NCBI GenBank assembly: GCA_035079385.1
Contig: JAVHKY010000016.1
Location: 5,875,501 to 5,939,500 of the forward strand
DNA length: 64,000 nt
Reading direction: 5' to 3'
DNA from: Aspidiotus rigidus
Taxonomy: Eukaryota; Arthropoda; Insecta; Hemiptera; Diaspididae
Every line of letters begins with the position of its first letter. The first letter of the stretch is position 1. The position numbers and the translations under genes are program-made. This document shows, piece by piece, positions 55,849 to 64,000 of this stretch. The notes beneath the pieces are model-generated. The model searched no databases. It saw nothing but the letters and a program-made list of their open reading frames with translations, and was not told the origin of the DNA.

Positions 55849-55863
55849 AATCCCACTTCTGAA
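55849..55863 (-). other. Candidate primer binding site, unit 1 (tRNA-Leu type)
   Basis: On the sense strand, just after the 5' LTR, TCAGAAGTGGGATT complements the acceptor/T-arm end of a typical tRNA-Leu. The usual first bases (TGG, pairing with CCA) are missing, so the match starts inside the tRNA end. Confidence 0.5.
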
Positions 55864-55864
55864 A

Positions 55865-56652
55865 TGTTACGAACGGGTATTTTCAGATCTTCTTTAATGC
55901 GTGGCGCGATTGACTACGCCGAGGAGCGGGGTTTTAGGTAACCCCTGAAAGTCCCACCACCAACCACCTTTCACCTCCTTATTAAACGGTTCACTTTCGA
56001 TGTACTGTCGAACCGGATAATATAACCGATCTATTGTCGCTCGGCTATTCTGACGTTAACAACCAGAGTGTTGGTAATTCCAAACACTCGCGACGGATTC
56101 GCTAGGTACAGTATTTGCTAGAACGTCGTTTGGGAACCAAGACGACGACTGACAAATAAAGCTTCGCGCTATTACAACAATCTTGAACGCACTAGTCGGT
56201 AACCGAACTAGAAAACTGCTGGGAACCAAACAGTTGATTTTCCTTCAAATCTACCCTACTTATATGACGCGAAGTCGTACCGTATTGTGCGCATTCTCGT
56301 ATATCGCGAATAATTATTTAATCAGCAAAAATCAACGGCCGTCTCTGATTGGTTAGGATGTCGCGAAATCGCTTTTCGTTCAAAATATCATAGCGATATA
56401 TGTAAAATGTGATTTCTTCTAATATCGGCGAATAAGAATCGTTCCTCTAAAAGTCGTCTTAAATCAGTCTCATTATTGGTCTTTTAACGAGGAGTCTTTT
56501 CATATAAAAACGTATTCCACTATAATCGGCAAGTATTGTACAGCGTTAGTTATCGCGGGATTGTTTTACTCTCGTTCGCTCGCATTTGAACGTACTCGCG
56601 TGCTGACGAAATTATCAGCTCGTAAAATAGACGAAATTATGAGGTCATAATA
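55865..56652 (-). repeat. LTR 2 (shared middle LTR)
   Basis: 788 bp. Serves as 5' LTR of unit 1 and 3' LTR of unit 2. T at 56265, like LTR 3. Confidence 0.95.
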
Positions 56653-56657
56653 TTCGG

Positions 56658-56665
56658 CCTTTCCT
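56658..56665 (-). other. Candidate polypurine tract, unit 2
   Basis: Same AGGAAAGG as in unit 1, upstream of the middle LTR on the sense strand. Confidence 0.4.
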
Positions 56666-56789
56666 GACGGAGTTTGGTCTCCAAACTCGTTACTAGGGAG
56701 ACAGCAACTCTTCCTTTTAAGAAATTCATTCGGTGGTCCTGAAAAGGACCTTTTCAAAAATTATGCATCGTTCTCGCGTCTTTTAAACT

Positions 56790-57443
56790 TTATCTACGAC
56801 GCGGATGGAGAGAACACGAAAGCGCGTGTCCGCCTTTTACTCGGCAACTCTTGCAACGTTCTTCTTTACTGACATCCTCTTCCTTGTTCAATTCGGCTTG
56901 CTCTTGTTCTGACAAATTTAAGGCTAAGGTATCTTCTTCTTCCTTGTCTTCGGCTTGCAGTTTAGCTGCAAAGTCTGCTAACTCTTGATCGATTCTACTT
57001 CCTGTCAATTCTTGTATTTTCTTTTCCATTTCTGTCCTTGGTTCTTCTCGTTTCGATTCACACGCTGGTAACTTGCCTTTAGCTGGAACTTCTATGGTGG
57101 TACGCCGACCACCCAACGGAATCGGTGATGACGGTCGTTTTAGAATTCGATCTTTTCTCTGAATAATATTTCCAGGGCTGGACGAGGGTACAGCGGGTAT
57201 CGCTTTCTCCATGGCAATAACGTTTGCCGCGCGGATGGCTCCCAATAGAGCCGGTATGTCCGGTGCGAGGCATAATTCTTCGAATCCTACGCGCAATGGA
57301 GTAGGCAACTCGTATGCCACTGCCGGTAAAAGTCCAATGCCTCTTCGGAGAACTCGTATTTCGGATAACAATGACTGTATCAGATGATCGGATGCGGCCA
57401 AATACAAATCAATCATACGGTTGCGTCGTCGCTCGTTGTTCAT
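56790..57443 (-). CDS. Accessory ORF (ORF3), unit 2
   Basis: Identical in predicted protein to the copy at 49588-50241: 217 codons, acidic region 135-195, C-terminal C197/C200/H206/C210/H213. See that entry for the description. Confidence 0.75.
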   Translation of the reverse strand: MNNERRRNRMIDLYLAASDHLIQSLLSEIRVLRRGIGLLPAVAYELPTPLRVGFEELCLAPDIPALLGAIRAANVIAMEKAIPAVPSSSPGNIIQRKDRILKRPSSPIPLGGRRTTIEVPAKGKLPACESKREEPRTEMEKKIQELTGSRIDQELADFAAKLQAEDKEEEDTLALNLSEQEQAELNKEEDVSKEERCKSCRVKGGHALSCSLHPRRR

Positions 57444-57819
57444 CTCGACTTTTCTTCTTCGATCACAATCTTTTACAAATATTAAAACACAGGAAATAAC
57501 TGCTTGACGTATTTGCGAACTATGAAAATTTGCTCTTTCTGCTACTGTTTTTATATTATTTTCATGCAGTAATTTGGACCTATGACCATACAGTTTTTTC
57601 GTGATTGGTTATTATAGTCAGAAATCCACTCGCGATTTTTATGCTCTTATCTTGATTTTTATGCTGATATCGACAATTATTATTTTCTGTCTTTGTTTCT
57701 TTTCTTCTCTTTTCTCCAGTTTCTTTTTACTCTTCGTTCTTCTTTATTTTATCGTTTTATCGGTTTTCCTTTTCTTCATTTTCTTCGCTGGTTCTACGAG
57801 ATTCTCATATTTTACTTAA

Positions 57820-59250
57820 TTACTCTTCCGACTCGGATTCAGCTGAAGAGTCGGCAAAAATTTCTATGCGCTTTAGATGTTCAGGCGCATGTACCGCGTC
57901 ATACTTGCGGTGCCGATTGTCGAAGTTCTCCACTTTGTATCTATCATTTGGATATGGCGTTGTAATCTTGTATGGTCCCTTAAATCTCAATTTAGTTTTT
58001 GTGGAAGGGTTCTGATTAGTGATCAATACATAATCTTCTTCGTTAAATTTTCTTGCTTCGCGACGAGTTTCATTTTTCGCAGCCATCTTATCCTGTATTT
58101 CCTTATTTTTCTTTTGGGCCTCTTGGCGCTCGGTTATTCGTTTATTTTCGAAAACTTTTTGTGCGTTTTCATTCTCTTCGGTACTCCGATCTGCGTCAAT
58201 TTCGTTGGCTAGAGGGGCTTCGTGACCCAGTCTAGGTCGAAAGCCAAATAATAATTCATTGGGCGATTTCCCTGTACTTTCATTTACAGTATTATTTATA
58301 CTCATAGTAACTTGCGATAAATATTTGTCCCATGATTCTTCCGCCGGGATGATCGCTATCAGTTTATCTAAAACAACGGAGTTCATCCTTTCAACTTGCC
58401 CTGCTGCTCGTGGGGTACTCACCGCCGTCAAAATCAGACGAATACCATTTTCTTTACAATACTGCGTGAATTGGTCTGATTTGAAAGCGCTCCCCCGGTC
58501 CGCTATGATTCTTCGAGGGAAACCGAAAATTCCGGCTAATTGCTCTAGAAAATTAATGACTCCTTTCGTCGTTGTCGACTTGCTCGGCCACAACCATACA
58601 TATTTTGTGAAAGCATCCACAACTACTAGAATATGGGTATTCTTTCTGGCCGTTTGTACAAATGGCCCTAAATGGTCCATATGAATAGTATCCATTGGTA
58701 TACACGGTTTGGGAATAGGATGTAGTTTCCCACTTGATTCTCCTCTTTTAGGCTTCACATATAAGCAATTTAAGCATGCCCTCAAATAATCTTCTACATA
58801 TTTTCGAAGCTTTGGAAACCAAAAACGTTGTCTGACTAATTCTTCTGTTTTGGTCACTCCGGGGTGCGCGTTATCGTCATGATACATTTTTAATATTTGC
58901 GCGCGGGCACTTCGAGGGACGACCCATTTCAGTCCACCCTCGGTGCGTCTGTACAGCCTACCTCTTTTTAATACAAAATCTCGTTTTATTTCTTTGCCCC
59001 TGGAAGTTGGCTTTTGTGTGTTTATGGCTTCAATAAGTTCGGCACATTTTGGATCCTGACGTTGGGCTATTTGGACCCAGTCGTCTAAGTCGATCTCATT
59101 CATTCTTTTGATGTTAATAACCTTATCAGCAATGGTTTCCGCATCTTTAGGGTTCACTTTGTCAACGGGACTCCTACTAAGGGCGTCTACATGTCGCATA
59201 GCAGTCCCTGCTCGGTATTCAACTTCGAAATCAAAATCCTGAATTAACAA
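57820..59250 (-). CDS. Integrase, unit 2
   Basis: Identical in predicted protein to 50618-52048, with the complete HHCC, DDE (D192, D251, E287) and GPY/F set. The upstream frame change lies at the seven-A run at 59281-59287. Confidence 0.95.
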   Translation of the reverse strand: MLIQDFDFEVEYRAGTAMRHVDALSRSPVDKVNPKDAETIADKVINIKRMNEIDLDDWVQIAQRQDPKCAELIEAINTQKPTSRGKEIKRDFVLKRGRLYRRTEGGLKWVVPRSARAQILKMYHDDNAHPGVTKTEELVRQRFWFPKLRKYVEDYLRACLNCLYVKPKRGESSGKLHPIPKPCIPMDTIHMDHLGPFVQTARKNTHILVVVDAFTKYVWLWPSKSTTTKGVINFLEQLAGIFGFPRRIIADRGSAFKSDQFTQYCKENGIRLILTAVSTPRAAGQVERMNSVVLDKLIAIIPAEESWDKYLSQVTMSINNTVNESTGKSPNELLFGFRPRLGHEAPLANEIDADRSTEENENAQKVFENKRITERQEAQKKNKEIQDKMAAKNETRREARKFNEEDYVLITNQNPSTKTKLRFKGPYKITTPYPNDRYKVENFDNRHRKYDAVHAPEHLKRIEIFADSSAESESEE

Positions 59251-59272
59251 CCACCATCGGGCGATCCTAGGA

Positions 59273-60628
59273 TTAATATCTTTTTTTGGTTAAGGTGTAT
59301 CTCAAAGCGCTACAGTCTGTAACTACTTTGAACTTCTTACCATATAGGTAAACTCGCATTCGCTGAAGCGAACGTACAATTGCTAAAGTCTCTAGTTCAT
59401 AAGAATGATATCTCTTTTCGTCATCTGTCGTTTGCTGACTGAAGTAAAGTACTGGCTTCAAAGTTTTATCAGATTGTCGTTGCATCAATATGCCCGCAAT
59501 TCCTATACTGCTCGCGTCTGTGTGCAGTTCAGTTTCGGATGAAGGATTATAAATGGCTAACACTGGCCTAGATATCAATTTTCTCTTCAATGTCTCAAAA
59601 GCTGTTTGATGAGTTTGTTGCCAGTTAAACTCAATTTCCTTTTTAGTCAATTTGGTGAGGGGTGCGGCCAGTATACTGAAATCTTTGATGAACTTGCGGA
59701 AATAACTAGCGAGGCCTATAAATTGCCTAACTTCTTTGGCATTCTTGGGACGCGGAAAAGATTCTACTGCTTTGATCTTTTCCATACCCGGTCTTATCTG
59801 ACCGTTTTCTATCTCGTGTCCCAAGTACAATACTTTGTTGTACAAAAACCGACACTTGTCTAAGCGTATGGTTAATCCAACTTTTCTCAGAGCTTCAAAT
59901 ATTTTTCTTAGCTTCCCTAAATTTTCCTGACAACTGTTTGACGGAATCATTATATCATCTAAATAGGCCACAATTCCCATTCCTGATAACGGTGTTAAAA
60001 TAGTATTGATTACTCGTTGAAACACCGCTCCTCCATTGGACAAACCAAATGGTTGGCGGAGCCACTCATATTGTCCATCAGGAGTCACAAAACTGGTCTT
60101 ATCAATTGAGCCAGACTCCATTGGAATTTGCCAATAGCCCCAAGCTAAATCCAGTGAGGAGAAGCAATTGGCGTCTAGCATACAGTCTATTAAATCATCA
60201 ATTCTTGGTAATGGATATTGTTGTCTCACAATTTTTGAGTTGAGCCGTCGAAAATCACAGCACATCCTTGGTTCACCGTCTTTCTTTTTTACAAGAAGAA
60301 TAGGGCTAGAATAAGGGGAGTTTGAGTCACGTACTATACCGTACTTTTTCAATTCTTGAACGTGTTCTTTGACAAATTCCCTTTCAGAATATGACAACCG
60401 ATATGGCCGGTATACAACTGGTTCTGGATCCATTAATTTTATCTCCATTGAGCCAATCTTTGAGACGCCTAATTCGCTCAAGTTTACTGAAAAACAATCT
60501 CTGAATTCATTAATCAACTCCAGTAATTGTTGCGCATCTTTCTTCTCTACATCTTCTCCAATAATATCTTGTAAATCTGCTAAGGTAAATGGAGTTCTAT
60601 GTTTTTTGTGGTACATCTTCTTGAGCAA
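59273..60628 (-). CDS. Reverse transcriptase and RNase H, unit 2
   Basis: Identical in predicted protein to 52071-53426 (YLDD at 222-225; RNase H D371, E411, D438). The frame change from protease is at the six-A run at 60602-60607. Confidence 0.95.
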   Translation of the reverse strand: MLKKMYHKKHRTPFTLADLQDIIGEDVEKKDAQQLLELINEFRDCFSVNLSELGVSKIGSMEIKLMDPEPVVYRPYRLSYSEREFVKEHVQELKKYGIVRDSNSPYSSPILLVKKKDGEPRMCCDFRRLNSKIVRQQYPLPRIDDLIDCMLDANCFSSLDLAWGYWQIPMESGSIDKTSFVTPDGQYEWLRQPFGLSNGGAVFQRVINTILTPLSGMGIVAYLDDIMIPSNSCQENLGKLRKIFEALRKVGLTIRLDKCRFLYNKVLYLGHEIENGQIRPGMEKIKAVESFPRPKNAKEVRQFIGLASYFRKFIKDFSILAAPLTKLTKKEIEFNWQQTHQTAFETLKRKLISRPVLAIYNPSSETELHTDASSIGIAGILMQRQSDKTLKPVLYFSQQTTDDEKRYHSYELETLAIVRSLQRMRVYLYGKKFKVVTDCSALRYTLTKKRY

Positions 60629-61442
60629 TATCTATATTTGCCCGCACAGCACGTGCCAAAATTCTTTTAGGATTCAAAGTTGTCTCTTTATCAGTTATAT
60701 TAATAACAGGTAAGAATCCATTTGGACTGGTGACACAACGGGGAATATATATCTCTGGTCCCCTCTGTCCTCCTTCTACAAATACTGTAGAACATTCTGG
60801 AGTGAGTGACTTTAATTTACAGAGTCGCATTGTTTGTGGTGGCAAAACTATATTTTCACATGGGGTTAGAGGTATTTTGTTTCTATTTTCATCTACCCCT
60901 TCGGCATTATCTGGAAAGAAATACCACTTTCCAGCTTTTAGATAAGCTCCAAGATCTGCTTTGTATAAGATATCTTTACCAATAACAATATCTTCCTCCT
61001 GAAGCTCATTGGGCACTACGTGTATTTCAATACTGGTTTTGTAGGTCCCCAATACTAGATCAACTTCTGCAGTGCCTTCTGTGTAGCCACTTTGCACTCT
61101 ACCATAACCTAGTATTTCAATTCTTTGTGGGACAATATTCAGTTGCAATTCCTCTGCAATATCTTTTCGAACAGTAGTGGCGTCGCTTCCACAGTCAATA
61201 AATCCAATCATCAATACATTATTGACTTTACATTCTGTATACCCAGATTCCTGAGTTCCTCCATCAAGTTGAACTTTTCTAGCAGATATCTTAGGGCATT
61301 TTTCAGCCAGGTGCCCATACCAGTGGCACTTTGTACATTGGATTTTATCCTTTGGGCAATCCGCGACTCGGTGTCCACCCTTACAATTGAAACAAGAGAG
61401 ACTTTTTCCCTCCAGCTTTGTCGGCTTTTGGGATTTTGCTCT
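60597..61442 (-). CDS. Pol 5' part, unit 2: two zinc knuckles plus aspartic protease
   Basis: Identical in predicted protein to 53395-54240, including the unusual D-C-G active site. The knuckles are at 61356-61394 and 61296-61337. Confidence 0.85.
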   Translation of the reverse strand, partial: RAKSQKPTKLEGKSLSCFNCKGGHRVADCPKDKIQCTKCHWYGHLAEKCPKISARKVQLDGGTQESGYTECKVNNVLMIGFIDCGSDATTVRKDIAEELQLNIVPQRIEILGYGRVQSGYTEGTAEVDLVLGTYKTSIEIHVVPNELQEEDIVIGKDILYKADLGAYLKAGKWYFFPDNAEGVDENRNKIPLTPCENIVLPPQTMRLCKLKSLTPECSTVFVEGGQRGPEIYIPRCVTSPNGFLPVINITDKETTLNPKRILARAVRANIDIAQEDVPQKT

Positions 61443-63016
61443 TTAGACTGATCACTATTTTCTCTTGGTTCATATTTTGTACCAAAACTCTTGTCAGTTT
61501 CTTGACCGTTACCTCTACCACTTGTCCCTTTGAACTTGTCCCAGTAATTTTTCTTGTCAAGTCCAAACTTATTCTGAGTTGACACTTGTGGTTTGTTTCT
61601 GAGGTCTGTCTTAGGCTTTTGATTACACTGGCGGGCCAAATGTCCCACCTTATCGCAGTTGAAGCACTTCTTCTTTGGTGTAGAGCTCTCATCTAATAAG
61701 CCCTCTTGTGAAAATGGAAGAATACAATTCTGGTAAAGCGCTTCTGGAGTCTCAAAGCGTCCTGCTATACCGCTTGCCTTCACAATCTTGTCTGTGATAC
61801 CATCCAAGATATGGTCTACTTGTTGCCATGGAGTTAACTGGCAGGGTCGCAATAATGCTACCTTTGCAAAGTAATATTTCTCATAACTTTCGCCTTGCTT
61901 TTTGGTGCGCGATTTCATTTTGTTCATATCTACAGCATGATCTCTTGACTCAGGGAAAGTCACCAACAATAATTCTTTCCATTCCTCCCAGGTATACTGA
62001 TAATCTATCAAATTATCATACCATTCACGTCCTATACCTCGGAGCCGTGCTTGCATATGATAAATAGTAGTTGTTTCTGTCCACTGGAATATATCACGAA
62101 ATTGTTCCAATGTATGTATCCACTGTCTTGTAGTCCACTTTCTTTGGCTAGGATCATACTCTGGAATACTTTCCAACTTCATTGTCTGGTGCACCGGTAC
62201 TGGCTTTCTCTTTTCATTTAGAAGCAAGTCTATCAGTTGTTCTTGAAGTTTCATTCTAGCCTGTAGATCTTCTGTGGAATCCAATCTAGCTCTCTTAGCT
62301 AATCGTTCATCAGGACCCTCTTGAGTCCGCTTTCCTCGTTGAGCAGCATCCTCTTGGAAACCTTCGGTTTGCCTGGTCTTATATCTCCCTACATTGGGCC
62401 ATACTTCATCAGTATTACCGCCCATATCTACTGATCTACCTGTTCGGCCTTGGGTCTCATACCCTTCGCATCCAACTCCAGGTATCTCAGTTTGGCCTCG
62501 ACCTTCCGGTCCTCTCGGCCCCAATTCATTGTCAACTACAAGATCAATTCTATCCAGATTGATCTCTTCTCTTTGTTTTGAGCCGCAACCTCGAGGCTGT
62601 CCTCGGATCTGTGCTCCACCCCGAATTGACCGCGATCCCCTAGCCTTCTGAGGAGTCGCTAGGCGATTCCCGCCTCCACGAGAACCCCTAATCAATCCTG
62701 GGTGTTCTACACCTCTGCTCTGAGAATTCGTTTGATTCCCTGGGCGCTGCGGCACCGAGCGACCTCCAGGCTTCCTAGTGATCGCCGACCCACGTCTGCC
62801 CACTCTTGGGTCTCTCCCTATCTCACGAGCAAAGGGCGCCAGGCTATCCGCCATTTCCTCTACAGAGTCTGCTACTCGGTCATTTTCATCATCCGCTTGA
62901 TTATGTACATCAGCTTGTACTTCTTGGATTTCAAATTCTTCTTCATCAGCCGAACTCGGCGACATCTCTCTAATGAGCCGATTACCAGTGGCTCTCAACT
63001 TCTGTCTTGTCAACAT
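61211..63016 (-). CDS. Gag, unit 2
   Basis: Identical in predicted protein to 54009-55814. As the first unit downstream of the outer 5' LTR (63067-63854) it would be the one expressed from that promoter. The zinc knuckle is at 61626-61667. Confidence 0.9.
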   Translation of the reverse strand: MLTRQKLRATGNRLIREMSPSSADEEEFEIQEVQADVHNQADDENDRVADSVEEMADSLAPFAREIGRDPRVGRRGSAITRKPGGRSVPQRPGNQTNSQSRGVEHPGLIRGSRGGGNRLATPQKARGSRSIRGGAQIRGQPRGCGSKQREEINLDRIDLVVDNELGPRGPEGRGQTEIPGVGCEGYETQGRTGRSVDMGGNTDEVWPNVGRYKTRQTEGFQEDAAQRGKRTQEGPDERLAKRARLDSTEDLQARMKLQEQLIDLLLNEKRKPVPVHQTMKLESIPEYDPSQRKWTTRQWIHTLEQFRDIFQWTETTTIYHMQARLRGIGREWYDNLIDYQYTWEEWKELLLVTFPESRDHAVDMNKMKSRTKKQGESYEKYYFAKVALLRPCQLTPWQQVDHILDGITDKIVKASGIAGRFETPEALYQNCILPFSQEGLLDESSTPKKKCFNCDKVGHLARQCNQKPKTDLRNKPQVSTQNKFGLDKKNYWDKFKGTSGRGNGQETDKSFGTKYEPRENSDQSKEQNPKSRQSWREKVSLVSIVRVDTESRIAQRIKSNVQSATGMGTWLKNALRYLLEKFNLMEELRNLGIQNVKSIMY

Positions 63017-63050
63017 GTTCTTCTATTCAAATCAGCGGGAACGGATTACT

Positions 63051-63065
63051 AATCCCACTTCTGAA
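63051..63065 (-). other. Candidate primer binding site, unit 2 (tRNA-Leu type)
   Basis: Same TCAGAAGTGGGATT match as in unit 1. Confidence 0.5.
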
Positions 63066-63066
63066 A

Positions 63067-63854
63067 TGTTACGAACGGGTATTTTCAGATCTTCTTTAAT
63101 GCGTGGCGCGATTGACTACGCCGAGGAGCGGGGTTTTAGGTAACCCCTGAAAGTCCCACCACCAACCACCTTTCACCTCCTTATTAAACGGTTCACTTTC
63201 GATGTACTGTCGAACCGGATAATATAACCGATCTATTGTCGCTCGGCTATTCTGACGTTAACAACCAGAGTGTTGGTAATTCCAAACACTCGCGACGGAT
63301 TCGCTAGGTACAGTATTTGCTAGAACGTCGTTTGGGAACCAAGACGACGACTGACAAATAAAGCTTCGCGCTATTACAACAATCTTGAACGCACTAGTCG
63401 GTAACCGAACTAGAAAACTGCTGGGAACCAAACAGTTGATTTTCCTTCAAATCTACCCTACTTATATGACGCGAAGTCGTACCGTATTGTGCGCATTCTC
63501 GTATATCGCGAATAATTATTTAATCAGCAAAAATCAACGGCCGTCTCTGATTGGTTAGGATGTCGCGAAATCGCTTTTCGTTCAAAATATCATAGCGATA
63601 TATGTAAAATGTGATTTCTTCTAATATCGGCGAATAAGAATCGTTCCTCTAAAAGTCGTCTTAAATCAGTCTCATTATTGGTCTTTTAACGAGGAGTCTT
63701 TTCATATAAAAACGTATTCCACTATAATCGGCAAGTATTGTACAGCGTTAGTTATCGCGGGATTGTTTTACTCTCGTTCGCTCGCATTTGAACGTACTCG
63801 CGTGCTGACGAAATTATCAGCTCGTAAAATAGACGAAATTATGAGGTCATAATA
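63067..63854 (-). repeat. LTR 3 (outer 5' LTR)
   Basis: 788 bp. Its end at 63854 is directly followed by CAAT (63855-63858), the right half of the target duplication. Confidence 0.95.
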
Positions 63855-63858
63855 CAAT
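63855..63858. other. Target site duplication, right (CAAT)
   Basis: Partner of 48659-48662. Confidence 0.8.
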
Positions 63859-64000
63859 AATTAAGAAATTTTTTTGTCTTCATTTTATAATTTGTCTACT
63901 TTCCAACGGGATCTTCGGGGGTCGGATGTGGCCCGCAGGCCGTAGGTTGAGCATGCCTGCCTCAACTGTTCCCTACCAATAGGTATCAGCTCCTCCCCAT

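Larger units (their letters stand above)
48663..63854 (-). mobile_element. Ty3/gypsy LTR retrotransposon, tandem dimer (LTR-int-LTR-int-LTR)
   Basis: Three 788-bp LTRs bound two internal regions of 6,414 bases each, with an exact 7,202-base period. CAAT stands on both outer sides (48659-48662 and 63855-63858) but not between units, so the dimer has a single target duplication. LTR ends are imperfect inverted repeats (sense strand TATTA...TAACA). RT before RNase H before integrase, with a GPY/F module at the integrase C-terminus, marks Ty3/gypsy and not Bel/Pao or copia. All predicted proteins are identical between units. The only difference I noticed is one base in the LTRs (C at 49063, T at 56265 and 63467). 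Consistent with a young insertion enlarged by recombination between LTRs. Confidence 0.95.
48596..63959. mobile_element. hAT-like MITE, split by the LTR element array
   Basis: Left end CAGACATGCCCAACC...CCTGCGGGCCAC (48596-48632) and right end GTGGCCCGCAGGCC...GAGCATGCCTG (63928-63959) are inverted repeats, beginning CAG as hAT termini do. Flanking octamers CCTTAACC and CCTCAACT agree at six of eight positions, a plausible aged 8-bp target duplication. Without the LTR array the element is about 168 bases. The LTR element therefore inserted into an older MITE. Confidence 0.7.

Overview
The window looks like arthropod nuclear DNA, most likely from an insect. It is AT-rich, its host genes are split by introns, most of it is non-coding, and it is crowded with transposable elements: Penelope-like elements with a GIY-YIG nuclease, a Ty3/gypsy LTR element, RNase H and R1-type non-LTR remnants, FLYWCH/SWIM pieces of Mutator-like transposases, and MITEs. 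A FRPW-motif zinc-finger exon of huckebein type also points to arthropods. I cannot name the species; a hemipteran would fit but is unproven.

Layout. 1-1,270: a SWIM-domain transposase remnant, an ATT microsatellite and a 79-bp tandem repeat. 2,850-7,500: a decayed Penelope-like element (family A) followed by a better preserved one of a second family (B), whose tail carries a hammerhead-ribozyme-like motif. 9,500-12,830: a fold-back MITE, a non-LTR element with RNase H, and a reversed family A copy. 14,350-17,870: a FLYWCH-domain fragment, then a family A element with an inverted copy of its own 3' end at its 5' side. 18,915-19,631: the last coding exon of an SPSB3-like SPRY/SOCS-box gene, one of only two convincing host coding segments. 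19,632-36,800: non-coding DNA with hairpins, MITEs, low-complexity DNA and a stretch dense in TCGA. 36,830-38,090: an R1-like LINE remnant between ~88-bp direct repeats. 39,875-46,111: two copies of a huckebein-like first exon, one broken by a 31-base deletion and one intact, with a third long family A Penelope remnant between them that is itself split by two or three insertions. 48,596-63,959: a hAT-like MITE split by a Ty3/gypsy element that exists as a perfect-looking tandem dimer.

The dimer (48,663-63,854, minus strand) is LTR-internal-LTR-internal-LTR with a 7,202-bp period, 788-bp LTRs and one 4-bp target duplication (CAAT) around the whole array. That fits one insertion followed by unequal LTR-LTR recombination, or an assembly artefact. 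Each unit encodes Gag, protease, RT/RNase H and integrase in four separate frames, and then a 217-residue accessory ORF in the place where env would sit. That ORF is not envelope-like: it is acidic and ends in a Cys/His cluster. The three frame changes in gag-pol all lie at runs of A in the sense strand.

The most novel-looking points are the accessory ORF of the LTR element, the zero-loop hammerhead-like motifs shared by both Penelope families and by a 394-bp insert inside one of them, and the duplicated huckebein-like exon.
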